From: Treponema bryantii NK4A124
Lineage (GTDB): Bacteria; Spirochaetota; Spirochaetia; Treponematales; Treponemataceae
Length of the DNA: 64,000 nucleotides
Assembly (NCBI RefSeq): GCF_000421345.1
Contig: NZ_ATWV01000008.1
Location: 62,001-126,000 of the forward strand
Reading direction: 5' to 3'
The first letter of the stretch is position 1. Each line of letters starts with the position of its first letter. The notes under the pieces were generated by a model. The model was not told where the DNA came from, searched no databases, and worked only from the letters and a program-made list of their open reading frames with translations. This document shows positions 17,046-26,369 of this stretch, piece after piece. The position numbers and the translations under genes are program-made.

Positions 17046-18062
17046 TTAAAATCCTGCTTTCTTCTCTACGTCCTCGCGTACATGCTGTAAGTCTTCGCTC
17101 AAATAACGCTCACCGTTATCAGGCAAAAGTGGAACGATAAGCTTACCTTTATTTTCATCGCGCAAAGCCTGCTTGATTGCAATTGCAAGAGCAGCACCAC
17201 TTGAAGCACCAATAAAGATTCCTTCATAGTGAGCAAGAAGATGAATTGCTCGAAGAGTTTCTGCATAAGTTACAGTTTCATATTCATCAACAACTTTTTC
17301 GTTAAAGTTTGTAGGAGCCATAGGGTTAAGACCGTTTTCGTCATGAACAGCATGGATTCCATGGAAGCCACCGTCTTCTACACCCTGAACTACAGGATGC
17401 TCAACATCAGCTTTATCTGGCTGTGCAATTACGGTTTTAACAGAAGGATTCTTTTCTTTTAAAAACTTGCTTACACCATGTGTGCTTCCGCCAGTTCCAA
17501 CACCACCAACAAAAATATCAACCTTACCATCTGTATCTTCCCAGATTTCAGGACCAGTATGCTTGTAGTGGGCACCAGGATTATCCGGGTTTGCAAGCTG
17601 ATATGTTGTCCAGCTGTCTGGTGTTGTATCAATCATCCATTTATAAACATCATTGAAAGCTTCAATACCCTTTTCAAAAACTCCGGCAATTAATTCTTTT
17701 GGAGGAGTTACAAGTTCAGAACCGTACGCTTCAAGAAGTTTTTTGCGTTCAACAGAAACTCCATCCTGAATTCCAACCTTGAATTTATAGCCCTTTGCTG
17801 CAGCAATAGCCGCAATTCCAATTCCCATGTTGCCGGAAGTAAACTCTACAAGAGTTGTTTTTTCCGGACTGATTTCGCCGCGTTCCTCAGCACGCTCAAT
17901 TATTTCCAGAGCAGCACGGTCTTTGTGAGAACCTGCAGGATTAAAATATTCAAGTTTTCCTGCAATGCGTCCTTTAAGACCAAGTTCCTTTTCCAAGCGA
18001 TGAAATTCAACAAGTGGTGTATGTCCAACAAGTTCTGTAATTGAATCGTAAATTTTTGCCAT
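17046..18062 (-). CDS. Divergent cysteine synthase family PLP enzyme, in the nifH operon
   Basis: Beta-family PLP enzyme of 338 residues, longer than the normal CysK nearby. The PLP lysine is in NPAGSHKDRAAL (canonical: GSVKDR) and the substrate loop reads TSGNMGIG in place of TSGNTGIG; the phosphate cradle GGVGTGGSTHG is intact. Changes in the Asn/Thr substrate loop suggest another acceptor or thiol than O-acetylserine with sulfide. The gene is wedged between nifH and the NifD-like gene (33 and 42 bases) and preceded by a good SD, so it is made with the reductase. Coupling of the thiol released by the reductase to an activated amino acid is a natural hypothesis. Confidence 0.83.
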   Translation of the reverse strand: MAKIYDSITELVGHTPLVEFHRLEKELGLKGRIAGKLEYFNPAGSHKDRAALEIIERAEERGEISPEKTTLVEFTSGNMGIGIAAIAAAKGYKFKVGIQDGVSVERKKLLEAYGSELVTPPKELIAGVFEKGIEAFNDVYKWMIDTTPDSWTTYQLANPDNPGAHYKHTGPEIWEDTDGKVDIFVGGVGTGGSTHGVSKFLKEKNPSVKTVIAQPDKADVEHPVVQGVEDGGFHGIHAVHDENGLNPMAPTNFNEKVVDEYETVTYAETLRAIHLLAHYEGIFIGASSGAALAIAIKQALRDENKGKLIVPLLPDNGERYLSEDLQHVREDVEKKAGF

Positions 18063-18094
18063 AGTTTTCTCCTTTCTTTATTCCTGTATTTTTT

Positions 18095-18964
<870 letters not shown>

Positions 18965-19027
18965 TTAGATTGCCGTATAAATCTGCAGACAATTCCACAG
19001 ATAGTACAGGCAATAACAGTCTTTTTT

Positions 19028-19090
19028 TTACCTACTATTCTACTAGGTAATAACAATATAAAAACTATTACCTACCTTGTCAATAGGTTA
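19028..19090 (-). promoter_or_regulatory. Promoter with double palindromic operator for the nifH operon
   Basis: Minus-strand -35 TTGACA (19083-19078) and -10 TATATT (19060-19055), 17-base spacer. Palindromes TTACCTA-N9-TAGGTTA (19068-19090), enclosing the -35, and TTACCTA-N9-TAGGTAA (19028-19050), over the start site; centres 40 bases apart. Same design as at 8749, 20382 and 22249. Confidence 0.82.
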
Positions 19091-19097
19091 TTCAAAA

Positions 19098-19472
19098 TTA
19101 ATTAAATAAATTTTGAATTTGATTGTATTTCCAGACGCGAAGAATTGCGTCGTCTATGCTGCCCGGAAGCTCCATAGCCGTAATTCCAGCTGCAGCCAGC
19201 GTAGCACTTGCTGCAGCCCCAAGGCGGGATACAACTATATAGCGGCAGTCTGTAAAATTGAGAACACTTTTTTTCATTCTGGAAATTTCATGGGCGCCGT
19301 CCATACAGACTGGCTGCACATGTCTTTCTTCCTCCAGATCATAGCCCACCTGGTCATCTATTGAGTAGATATAAAATTTTTCTGCCTTGCCATAGTGCTG
19401 ATTTACGGTCTCACCGTCTGTAGAGGCAATGGCAACTTTATAAATTGAAGATATTGAAGCCTTATCAGCCAT
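19098..19472 (-). CDS. NifX/NifB-C family cofactor-carrier protein
   Basis: Protein of 124 residues equal to the NifX-like domain that is fused to NifB in many diazotrophs. Motifs: VNQHYGKAEKFYIY near residue 22, then DCRYIVVSRLGAAASATLAAAGI and a C-terminal helix. It would hold NifB cofactor on its way to the reductase. It overlaps the nifB stop by eight bases and has no strong SD, so translation is likely coupled. No Gly/Cys insert, unlike the 8311-8727 protein. Confidence 0.82.
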   Translation of the reverse strand: MADKASISSIYKVAIASTDGETVNQHYGKAEKFYIYSIDDQVGYDLEEERHVQPVCMDGAHEISRMKKSVLNFTDCRYIVVSRLGAAASATLAAAGITAMELPGSIDDAILRVWKYNQIQNLFN

Positions 19473-20343
19473 GAGAGAAGTTTTCCTTTATTCCGTTAGT
19501 ACCGAAATTTGCATAAAGGGCTTTCGAGAACTCTGTACGGCCCGGTACACCAACTGCATCTGCACGGCAGTGATTACAGTGAAGAAAAAGCTCGATGTAA
19601 GGCATAGCAGCAGCGCGGGCTTCGTGAATATCCTGACAGGTTGGAGCCGGTTCATCGGCAAGCTTTGCTGTTGGAATAAGAGGAATGATATTGTATTTTT
19701 TTGACCCGGCAGCAGCTACTGTCTTTGCAATTTCTGCTATGTGAGCTCCGTTTATGCGGGGAACAAGCACTGTGTTTACTTTGATTGTAATTCCGGCGTC
19801 TGCAATTTTTCTGATTCCTGCAAGCTGATTTTCTATGAGGATTTTTGCACCCTCTACCCCATCGATTTTTTTGCCATGCCAGATGATGTAGTCGTTGAGC
19901 TGAGCTTCAATTTCGGGATCTACGGCATTAACTGTAACTGTAAGGCTGTCGATTCCGACTTTTATGATTTCTTCAGCACGTTCTGCAAGCAAAAGGCCGT
20001 TTGTGCTCATACACTTTATAAGCTGAGGAAACTCACGCCCAATCAGACGGAAGGTTTTGAGAGCATTGTCACTGGCAAGAGTATCGCCAGGACCTGCAAT
20101 TCCTGCTACCTTGATTTCCGGACTAAGCTCAAGAGCCTTTTTGATAAGAGGAATAGTTTCTGCCGGTTTAAGTACTCTGGAGGTTACGCCCGGCCGGTTT
20201 TCTGTTATGTTGATTGAACGCTCGCAAAAGCGGCAGGCGATGTTACAGCCCGGACAAACCGGAAGATGTATACGACCGGTGGTGGCGCCATGAGAGCCAA
20301 AGCAAGGATGTGATTCTTTAAGTTCCGAAAAGCTTTTTGCCAT
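19465..20343 (-). CDS. nifB: NifB-type radical SAM cofactor maturase, stand-alone
   Basis: Radical SAM enzyme of 292 residues that fuses Fe-S units and inserts carbide to build the NifB cofactor. The SAM cluster motif is CNIACRFC (near residues 33-40), preceded by GRIHLPVCPGC; HPCF at 12-15 and HCNHCRADAVG near 257 supply the ligands of the two substrate clusters. No fused NifX domain; a separate NifX-like gene overlaps downstream. SD AGGAG precedes the ATG. Presence of nifB without nifE, nifN or nifV fits a cofactor used without further maturation, as proposed for methylthio-alkane reductase. Confidence 0.92.
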   Translation of the reverse strand: MAKSFSELKESHPCFGSHGATTGRIHLPVCPGCNIACRFCERSINITENRPGVTSRVLKPAETIPLIKKALELSPEIKVAGIAGPGDTLASDNALKTFRLIGREFPQLIKCMSTNGLLLAERAEEIIKVGIDSLTVTVNAVDPEIEAQLNDYIIWHGKKIDGVEGAKILIENQLAGIRKIADAGITIKVNTVLVPRINGAHIAEIAKTVAAAGSKKYNIIPLIPTAKLADEPAPTCQDIHEARAAAMPYIELFLHCNHCRADAVGVPGRTEFSKALYANFGTNGIKENFSHG

Positions 20344-20381
20344 AAAAGTCTCCTCCAGAATGGTTATAAAATTAGATTTAT

Positions 20382-20450
20382 ATTCCTACTTGTTTACTAG
20401 GTTTATAAATCAGAATATACACCGCAATTACCTACCTTGTCAATAGGTAA
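20382..20450 (-). promoter_or_regulatory. Promoter with double palindromic operator for nifB-nifX-like operon
   Basis: -35 TTGACA (20443-20438) with -10 TATATT (20419-20414), 18-base spacer. Palindromes TTACCTA-N9-TAGGTAA (20428-20450), around the -35, and the weaker ATTCCTA-N9-TAGGTTT (20382-20404), at the start-site side; centres 46 bases apart. Confidence 0.8.
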
Positions 20451-20513
20451 TAATTTTTTTTAAGCATTTCAGAAGAATACTTTTCCGGATTTTTATGATC
20501 GAACTTTAATTGT

Positions 20514-21167
20514 CTAATTTCCTTTTACAAGAATTTTTGAAATTTCAATAACACCGCGGTGCTGCAGCTTTCTCGGTTCAAAATGAATTACTGTATAAAC
20601 CAGCTGCATAACAAGACCCGCGCCAAAGGTTCCTATTACAGTACCTATTCCAACAGGGCCGCCCAAAAGCCAGCCGCCAAGCAGAACCGCTGCCCACAAA
20701 ATAATTTCTACAATTCCAATCGGGAGCTTAGGCATTCTTTTTCCAAGGCCTACAAGCAGGGCATCGCGGGGGCCGCAGCACTGCTGGCTCTTCATATAAA
20801 TTGCCATTCCCAGAGCCATAAAGACAAAGCCTGTAAGCATGTAAATCACACCCAGAAGCAGGCTTTCGTTCAAAGGAAAGGGATTTAGTGTATTGTAAAG
20901 CTGAACAAGGTTTCCGGTAATAAGGGCATCTATAATTGTTCCATAGCCGATTTTTTCTTTCATAAGGATATCGATCCCGAGAATTACCAGGGCCATAATT
21001 GTCATAGCGAGGCCGTAATTAAGGGGTGTATGATAAGAGATACCCATGCCAAGACAGTCCCAGGGAGCAAGGCCTATATTTGCAAAAATCGTAAGGTGAA
21101 CGCCAAAGGCAAAAACGATAAGTCCTAAAACAATTTTTATCCATTCAAGTATGATTTTTTTTCGCAT
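20514..21167 (-). CDS. YczE/YitT-like integral membrane protein
   Basis: Protein of 217 residues with five or six membrane segments. It resembles the YczE/YyaS group: FAFGVHLTIFANIGLAPWDCLGMGIS near the N terminus and the loop CCGPRDALLVGLGKRM in the middle. Function of the family is unknown. I use ATG 21167, which starts MRKKIILEW just before the first helix; the upstream ATG at 21230 would add a non-family leader. It lies 72 bases after cysK with a GC-rich hairpin between, and is probably co-transcribed, so a role in transport of a sulfur compound is possible but not shown. Confidence 0.75.
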   Translation of the reverse strand: MRKKIILEWIKIVLGLIVFAFGVHLTIFANIGLAPWDCLGMGISYHTPLNYGLAMTIMALVILGIDILMKEKIGYGTIIDALITGNLVQLYNTLNPFPLNESLLLGVIYMLTGFVFMALGMAIYMKSQQCCGPRDALLVGLGKRMPKLPIGIVEIILWAAVLLGGWLLGGPVGIGTVIGTFGAGLVMQLVYTVIHFEPRKLQHRGVIEISKILVKGN

Positions 21168-21207
21168 AGATGTGATAGTAATTACGAGCCGGGCTTGCGT
21201 CAAGGCG

Positions 21208-21234
21208 GGGATTGGGGGCGTCGCCCCCAATCCC
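21208..21234 (-). other. GC-rich hairpin between cysK and the YczE-like gene
   Basis: Perfect 12-base stem (GGGATTGGGGGC and its complement) with a three-base loop. On the minus strand no T-run follows, so it is not a typical terminator. It could stabilise cysK mRNA or reduce read-through into the membrane protein gene. Confidence 0.6.
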
Positions 21235-21239
21235 TATAA

Positions 21240-22178
21240 TTAATTATCGCTGAAAAGCGGTGTAGAAAGGTAGCGGTCGCCTGAATCTGGAAGAAGAACT
21301 ACGATTGTCTTTCCCTTGTTTTCAGGACGCTTTGCAAGAATGCTTGCTGCCTTAAGAGCTGCACCACTTGAGATTCCTACGAGAATACCTTCGCTGCGGG
21401 CAAAGGCACGGCCCTCTGTGAAAGCGTCTTCATTTTCGATTGGAAGAATCTCGTCGTAAATCTTTGTATTGAGAACGTCCGGAACAAAGCCTGCTCCGAT
21501 TCCCTGGATTTTGTGTGCACCGGCTGTTCCCTTTGAAAGAACAGGGCTTGTTGCTGGTTCAACTGCTACAACTTTTACGTTTGGATTCTGTGACTTAAGA
21601 TATTCGCCAACCCCTGTCAAAGTACCACCAGTACCAACACCGGCAACGAAAATATCTACTTTTCCGTCTGTCTGATCCCAGATTTCCGGGCCTGTTGTCT
21701 TTTTATGGATTGCAGGGTTTGCAGGGTTTACAAACTGGCCAGGAATAATGCTGCCCGGTGTTGCCTTCTGAAGCTCTTCTGCCTTGGCAATTGCTCCCTT
21801 CATACCCTTTGCGCCTTCTGTAAGCACAAGCTCTGCACCGTAAGCCTTAAGAAGATTGCGGCGTTCAACACTCATGGTGTCCGGCAGTGTAAGAATTGCC
21901 TTATAACCCTTTGCTGCGGCTACTGCGGCAAGACCAATTCCGGTGTTGCCAGAAGTTGGCTCGATGATTGTTGCACCAGGCTTAAGCAGACCTTTTTCTT
22001 CTGCATCTTCAATCATTGCAAGTGCGATACGGTCTTTAACGCTTCCTGCCGGATTAAGGTATTCAAGCTTTGCAAGGATTGTTGCGTCTTTTACTCCTGC
22101 TGCCTTTGAATATCCGTTCAACTGTAAAAGCGGTGTTCCGCCAATCAATTCCAATGCACTCTGTTTAATCTTGCTCAT
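21240..22178 (-). CDS. cysK: Cysteine synthase A (O-acetylserine sulfhydrylase)
   Basis: PLP enzyme of 312 residues making cysteine from O-acetylserine and sulfide. All family hallmarks are normal: PLP lysine in [12 protein letters not shown], substrate loop [12 protein letters not shown], phosphate cradle [13 protein letters not shown] and SSGAAL near the C terminus. SD AAGGAG precedes the ATG. It has its own double-operator promoter at 22249-22317, which ties cysteine synthesis to the reductase operons. Confidence 0.95.
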   Translation of the reverse strand: MSKIKQSALELIGGTPLLQLNGYSKAAGVKDATILAKLEYLNPAGSVKDRIALAMIEDAEEKGLLKPGATIIEPTSGNTGIGLAAVAAAKGYKAILTLPDTMSVERRNLLKAYGAELVLTEGAKGMKGAIAKAEELQKATPGSIIPGQFVNPANPAIHKKTTGPEIWDQTDGKVDIFVAGVGTGGTLTGVGEYLKSQNPNVKVVAVEPATSPVLSKGTAGAHKIQGIGAGFVPDVLNTKIYDEILPIENEDAFTEGRAFARSEGILVGISSGAALKAASILAKRPENKGKTIVVLLPDSGDRYLSTPLFSDN

Positions 22179-22248
22179 AGTAGTCTCCTTGTGTAATCAT
22201 TATGTCACCCCGTCCCTGAAACAAATTCTGGCTTCGGGGCTTTTTTTA

Positions 22249-22317
22249 TTTCCTATTCGTTTACTAGGTATTACAATTTTTACTATAAGGCCTATTACCT
22301 ACTTTGTCAATGGGTAA
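22249..22317 (-). promoter_or_regulatory. Promoter with double palindromic operator for cysK
   Basis: -35 TTGACA (22310-22305) and -10 TATAGT (22287-22282), 17-base spacer. Palindromes TTACCTA-N9-TGGGTAA (22295-22317), around the -35, and TTTCCTA-N9-TAGGTAT (22249-22271), downstream; centres 46 bases apart. Confidence 0.8.
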
Positions 22318-22387
22318 TTAGTTTTTTTTAAAGGTTTTCTAAATAAAATTATTTTTATTTTTTCTCTATTAATAGGTAGTTTTACCC

Positions 22388-22422
22388 TTGACAAGTTTTG
22401 CAAGTGGAAATAATATAAAAAT
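22388..22422 (+). promoter_or_regulatory. Promoter of the PTS IIA-like gene, leaderless type
   Basis: -35 TTGACA (22388-22393), 17-base spacer, -10 TAATAT (22411-22416). The ATG begins seven bases after the -10, where transcription should start, and no SD is visible. A half site TAGGTAG (22373-22379) of the sulfur regulon palindrome stands just upstream, without a matching left half. Confidence 0.75.
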
Positions 22423-22869
22423 ATGGACTTAAGAACAGTATTAACAACAGACACAGTAAATCTTCACTTGAAGGGAACAACTAAAGAAGAAATCGTTGAT
22501 GAAATGATTGACGTTTTGTTCAAGGCTGGAAAGGTTACTGACAAGGACGCAGCACGCGAATGTGTTTTGGACCGCGAGCGCAAGATGTCTACAGGTATGA
22601 AGCACGGAATCGCTATTCCTCATGGAAAGACTGACACAGTAAAAGACCTGGTTGCATGCATTGGTATTTCTGATAATCCTGTTGATTTTGATTCATTGGA
22701 TCAGGAACCATGCCGCATTTTCATTATGACTTTGTCACCAGTAAACAAGACTGGTCCACATCTTCAGTTCCTTGCTGAAGTAAGCCTTTTGTTCAAGAGC
22801 CCTGAAAAACGCCAGGAAATTCTTGATACACAGGATAAGGCAGAAGTAATCCGCATTCTTACTGAATAG
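22423..22869 (+). CDS. PTS EIIA domain protein, fructose/nitrogen-regulatory type
   Basis: Single-domain EIIA of 148 residues. The phosphorylated histidine is H67 in GIAIPHGKTD. No PTS membrane component is near, so it may be a regulatory EIIA (PtsN-like), as is common in spirochaetes that lack sugar PTS transport. The gene ends in a good terminator. mRNA is probably leaderless (promoter entry). Confidence 0.88.
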   Translation: MDLRTVLTTDTVNLHLKGTTKEEIVDEMIDVLFKAGKVTDKDAARECVLDRERKMSTGMKHGIAIPHGKTDTVKDLVACIGISDNPVDFDSLDQEPCRIFIMTLSPVNKTGPHLQFLAEVSLLFKSPEKRQEILDTQDKAEVIRILTE

Positions 22870-22891
22870 GATTATCTAATTTTGATTTTTC

Positions 22892-22928
22892 AAGACCTTT
22901 ATGCCCTGCGTAAAGGTCTTTTTTTTTT
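22892..22928 (+). terminator. Rho-independent terminator after the EIIA gene
   Basis: Stem AAGACCTTTA / TAAAGGTCTT with a nine-base loop, followed by eight T. Confidence 0.85.
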
Positions 22929-22939
22929 GAGGAAAAAAC

Positions 22940-23380
22940 ATGAAACTTGACCCTATTTTTACAGTAAAAAACAAAAAACTTTATAAAATTGCTGATGGCA
23001 GCGAGGTAGACACTGATACCCTCAAGCGCATTGATATTCCATGGAGCACAGTAGAGCTCGAAGACGAAGCCTACAACGAAGAGTATCTGGCAGGTCTTCG
23101 CGACCAGCTCAAGTCCCTGGAAGCAGCAGGCGAGTATGCCGTACTTGTTCCTGTTGTAGACAAGGCTTTAGAAACTCCAGAGCAGGAAGAGCTTTTTATT
23201 AACGCCTATAATCACACTGCCCGCCGCGTAAAGGACTGCGTAAGCGTAGCAGGACTTGAACTCCCGGCCCAGCTTAAGGATAAAGGGGCTTTTATGGAGA
23301 CTCTGGCCATTAAACACGCTCAGTACGTATATTTCACCAAGGCAGAAAATCCGCTATCAGATGACATTGTCTTATACTAG
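22940..23380 (+). CDS. Hypothetical protein
   Basis: Soluble, acidic protein of 146 residues, family not recognised. No signal peptide, membrane segment or obvious catalytic motif. It has SD GAGG before the ATG and stands alone between a terminator and the transglycosylase promoter region. Confidence 0.75.
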   Translation: MKLDPIFTVKNKKLYKIADGSEVDTDTLKRIDIPWSTVELEDEAYNEEYLAGLRDQLKSLEAAGEYAVLVPVVDKALETPEQEELFINAYNHTARRVKDCVSVAGLELPAQLKDKGAFMETLAIKHAQYVYFTKAENPLSDDIVLY

Positions 23381-23540
23381 AAAACGTTTTCTTGCGAAAT
23401 AACGCAAAAAACCGCACTGTCTGCGAAAGAAAAGTAAAATTTTCGAGAAAATTCACTATTTTTCTTCAAAATTCTCTTGATTTAAATTTTCATTTGTGGC
23501 ATTATACTCCGCAATAACGAGAGAACAAGGGGAAAAAGTT

Positions 23541-24323
23541 ATGCAGTCTAAGCACGAACAGAACAGACTTGCGGGTACATGGTTCCTCACTGCTTTTTTG
23601 TGCATTGTTTTAGCATCTGCAGCTCTTCTTGTATATATGTTACTGCCTAATGCAGCGGAACCGGTTCAGCCAGTAGTTGCTGAGCCACTAACTATAATTG
23701 ATTTATCTGAAGAAACTGAAGAAGAACTTTCAGCAGCTTTTCAGGATTACTTTTCTGAAGTTTCTTTGAATCGCCTTACAGACGATTACGATAGCGGTCT
23801 TGCACTTTACCGTCAGCCGCTATCACGTTCAGCAGTAGAATGGTTCTACTTCCAGATTACTGGAAACCGTGAAGTAACACAGGCCATTATTACAGAAGCT
23901 GAAAAAAATGACATTCCGCTTTCTTTAGCCTTTTCATTGGCTCATACAGAAAGCAATTATAATTCGAACGCAACGAACAGAAATGCGAACACAACGATTG
24001 ACAGGGGACTTTTCCAGTTGAACAGCAACTCCTTCCCTGCTCTTTCAGAAGCAGATTTTTTTGATCCGTTCGTTAGTTCAAAATATGGTATGGCGCACCT
24101 TAAGTTTTGCCTGAAAACAGCCGGAAACGAAGTTTCTGCACTTGCAATGTACAATGCAGGAACCGGCCGTGTTCGTTCAAACAAGACTCCACAGTCTACT
24201 TTGAACTATGTTGGCAAAATCCTGTCATACCAGAAGATGCTTGATCAGCTGTTCGAGGAACAGGTTGCGTCTTACTTTGAGACACAGATTACACCTGGAA
24301 TCGCAGTTGCTTACGCACACTAA
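23541..24323 (+). CDS. Lytic transglycosylase-like, SLT domain, membrane-anchored
   Basis: Murein-cleaving enzyme of 260 residues. One N-terminal membrane anchor (about residues 14-36), then a spacer, then an SLT domain from about 120. The catalytic Glu is in LAHTESNYNS; RGLFQLNSNSF and AMYNAGTGRV are the conserved substrate-groove motifs. It acts in the periplasm. The start at 23541 is set by AAGGGG upstream; an earlier in-frame ATG at 23496 lies in the promoter region (TTGATT at 23477, AT-rich -10 near 23503). It ends in a terminator. Confidence 0.87.
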   Translation: MQSKHEQNRLAGTWFLTAFLCIVLASAALLVYMLLPNAAEPVQPVVAEPLTIIDLSEETEEELSAAFQDYFSEVSLNRLTDDYDSGLALYRQPLSRSAVEWFYFQITGNREVTQAIITEAEKNDIPLSLAFSLAHTESNYNSNATNRNANTTIDRGLFQLNSNSFPALSEADFFDPFVSSKYGMAHLKFCLKTAGNEVSALAMYNAGTGRVRSNKTPQSTLNYVGKILSYQKMLDQLFEEQVASYFETQITPGIAVAYAH

Positions 24324-24345
24324 TTAATTTGCCTCCTAATTTTTT

Positions 24346-24388
24346 AGAGGGTCCGGTTTTTATAGTTTTTCCGGATCCTCTTTTTTTT
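24346..24388 (+). terminator. Rho-independent terminator after the transglycosylase gene
   Basis: Stem AGAGGGTCCGG / CCGGATCCTCT with one mismatch, loop of 14 bases, then eight T. Confidence 0.85.
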
Positions 24389-24520
24389 AACCTGAACCCC
24401 ATTATTATTGTTAAGGTTTTAACAGTATTTGCAAATTTACGCCATTTTTGATAAGATTTCCTCAAAATTCACACTTTTGTCTCATAAATTTGATTCCACA
24501 AGGCAGGAGGAAAGCCTATA

Positions 24521-25126
24521 ATGAGCGCAATTGTTGACCTTCCAGAAGTAACCAGAAAACGCATGCTGATTTTGCAGAATCTTTTGCAAGGCTGGCAGAG
24601 CGAAAAAATAACTTCGGTACAGATCAGCGAGATTACCGGTTGGAAAGATTCGCTGATTCGCCACGACCTATGGCTGCTTGGATACAACAAAGGTGTTTCA
24701 AACGGGTACCTTAAAGACGATTTGCAGGAAGCAATCGGACGGGCACTCGGCTTTGAATCCGAAGAAGTCAACTGTTGCATTGTGGGCTTGAACAGACTTG
24801 GAGCAGCCCTGCTTGATGACGCAACCACAGAAGGAAGCGTCTTTAAGATTAAGGCGGGCTTTGATTCTAACGTAAACCGCGTTGAGATTCTCCGTTCCAC
24901 CTTCCCTCTCTACCCTGCAACAGAAATGAGCTGGGTGATTAAAAAAGAAAACATCCGGCTTGCAATTCTGACGGTGGCCGACAAGGATGCACAGACAATG
25001 TGCGACAGGCTGGTAAAGGCCGGCGTCACGGGAATTGTGAATATGACACGTGCGGTGCTTAAGGTGCCGGATGGTATAAAGATTGAAAACGTGTCGGTTA
25101 TTACGGCACTGAAAATGGTAAATTAA
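24521..25126 (+). CDS. rex: Redox-sensing transcriptional repressor Rex-like
   Basis: Protein of 201 residues. N-terminal winged HTH (VQISEITGWKDSLIRHDLWLLGYNKGVSNGY, typical Rex) and a C-terminal Rossmann domain with VGLNRLGAALL as the nucleotide loop and KVPDGIKIENVSV near the end. Rex senses the NADH/NAD ratio and represses fermentation genes. The glycine loop is looser than the usual GxGxxG, so NADH binding may differ. SD AGGAGGAAA is present. It precedes serC by 25 bases, so serine synthesis may be co-expressed. Confidence 0.85.
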   Translation: MSAIVDLPEVTRKRMLILQNLLQGWQSEKITSVQISEITGWKDSLIRHDLWLLGYNKGVSNGYLKDDLQEAIGRALGFESEEVNCCIVGLNRLGAALLDDATTEGSVFKIKAGFDSNVNRVEILRSTFPLYPATEMSWVIKKENIRLAILTVADKDAQTMCDRLVKAGVTGIVNMTRAVLKVPDGIKIENVSVITALKMVN

Positions 25127-25151
25127 AATAAAAAGACGAAGGAGTCGATGT

Positions 25152-26288
25152 ATGGCAAGAGTGTACAATTTTAGTGCGGGACCTAGCTGCCTGCCGGAAG
25201 AGGTTTTGAATGCTTGTGCAGCAGAAATGCTGGATTATAATGGAACTGGCCAGTCGGTAATGGAAATGAGTCACCGTTCTAAGGCTTATGAGCCAATCAT
25301 TCAGGATGCTGAGGCTATGGTTCGCAAGCTGATGAACGTGCCTGATAACTACAAGGTGCTTTTTGTTCAGGGTGGTGGTTCTACTCAGTTTGCTATGGTT
25401 GCTGAAAACCTTGGTATTCACACTGGAAAGGCTGCCTACATCGAAACTGGTGTCTGGGCAAAGAAGGCTGCTGCCGAAGCTAAAAAGCTTGGCGTTGATG
25501 TTGATATCATCGCAAGCAGCAAAGACAAGAATTATTCTTATATTCCAAAGGTTGAAAAGATTGAAGGCGACTATGATTACGCTTACATCTGCTTCAACAA
25601 TACAATTATGGGAACTCACTACGAGTACATTCCTGACACAGGAAAGATTCCTCTCGTAGCTGATATTTCTTCTTGCGTTTTGAGTGAGCCTTTGGACGTT
25701 AGCAAGTTCGGCCTCTTGTTCGCTGGTGCTCAGAAGAACTTGGCTCCTGCTGGTGTTACTCTCGTAATTATCCGCGAAGATTTGATTTGTGAGCCAGAAG
25801 CTTGCCGCGCCGGAACTCCTACTATGCTCTGCTACAAGACTCATGCTGATAATGATTCTATGTACAATACTCCTCCATGCTACACTATCTACGTGCTTGG
25901 AAAAGTTCTTCACTGGATTGAAGCAAACGGCGGAGCTGAAGGTATGCTCAAGCGCAACAAGGAAAAGGCTGATTACCTTTACAACTACCTCGATAACAAC
26001 GAAGGCAACTTCTATCACGCAACAACTGAAGTTGGAAGCCGCTCTTTGATGAACGTTCCATTCCTTACAAAGTACAGCAACCACGCCGCAGACGACGAAG
26101 CCGCTGCCGCAAAAGAAAAGGAAATCAACGACAAGTTCGTAAAGGCCGCAGCTGCTGCAGGTCTCGTAAACCTCAAGGGCCACAGACTTGTTGGTGGTAT
26201 GCGCGCTTCTATCTATAACGCTATGACACTTGATGGTGTTAAGGCACTTGTTGAGTTCATGAAAAAATTTGCTACTGAGAATAAATAA
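25152..26288 (+). CDS. serC: Phosphoserine aminotransferase
   Basis: PLP enzyme of 378 residues for the second step of serine synthesis. N terminus MARVYNFSAGPSCLPEEVL is diagnostic; the PLP lysine is in FAGAQKNLAPAGV; the C terminus has RLVGGMRASIYNAMTLDGVKALVEFM. SD AAGGAG. Codon use is biased toward abundant codons, as in a highly expressed gene. Serine feeds O-acetylserine for the CysK encoded nearby. Confidence 0.96.
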   Translation: MARVYNFSAGPSCLPEEVLNACAAEMLDYNGTGQSVMEMSHRSKAYEPIIQDAEAMVRKLMNVPDNYKVLFVQGGGSTQFAMVAENLGIHTGKAAYIETGVWAKKAAAEAKKLGVDVDIIASSKDKNYSYIPKVEKIEGDYDYAYICFNNTIMGTHYEYIPDTGKIPLVADISSCVLSEPLDVSKFGLLFAGAQKNLAPAGVTLVIIREDLICEPEACRAGTPTMLCYKTHADNDSMYNTPPCYTIYVLGKVLHWIEANGGAEGMLKRNKEKADYLYNYLDNNEGNFYHATTEVGSRSLMNVPFLTKYSNHAADDEAAAAKEKEINDKFVKAAAAAGLVNLKGHRLVGGMRASIYNAMTLDGVKALVEFMKKFATENK

Positions 26289-26290
26289 AA

Positions 26291-26352
26291 CGTCATCCTG
26301 AACTTGTTTCAGGATTTTATTAAAAAAGACCCCGAATCAAGTTCGGGGTGAC
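26291..26352. repeat. Palindromic repeat, family A, between serC and serA
   Basis: GTCATCCTGAACTTGTTTCAGGAT followed by GACCCCGAATCAAGTTCGGGGTGAC, two stem-loops in tandem. It is transcribed with the operon and could act as an mRNA-stabilising spacer. Confidence 0.85.
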
Positions 26353-26369
26353 ACTTTGGAGAAAAGACT

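Noticed and set aside
25101-26183. 360-codon frame on the minus strand opposite serC
   Set aside because: Shadow of a highly biased gene; Val/Cys/Ser-rich and not similar to any protein family I know.
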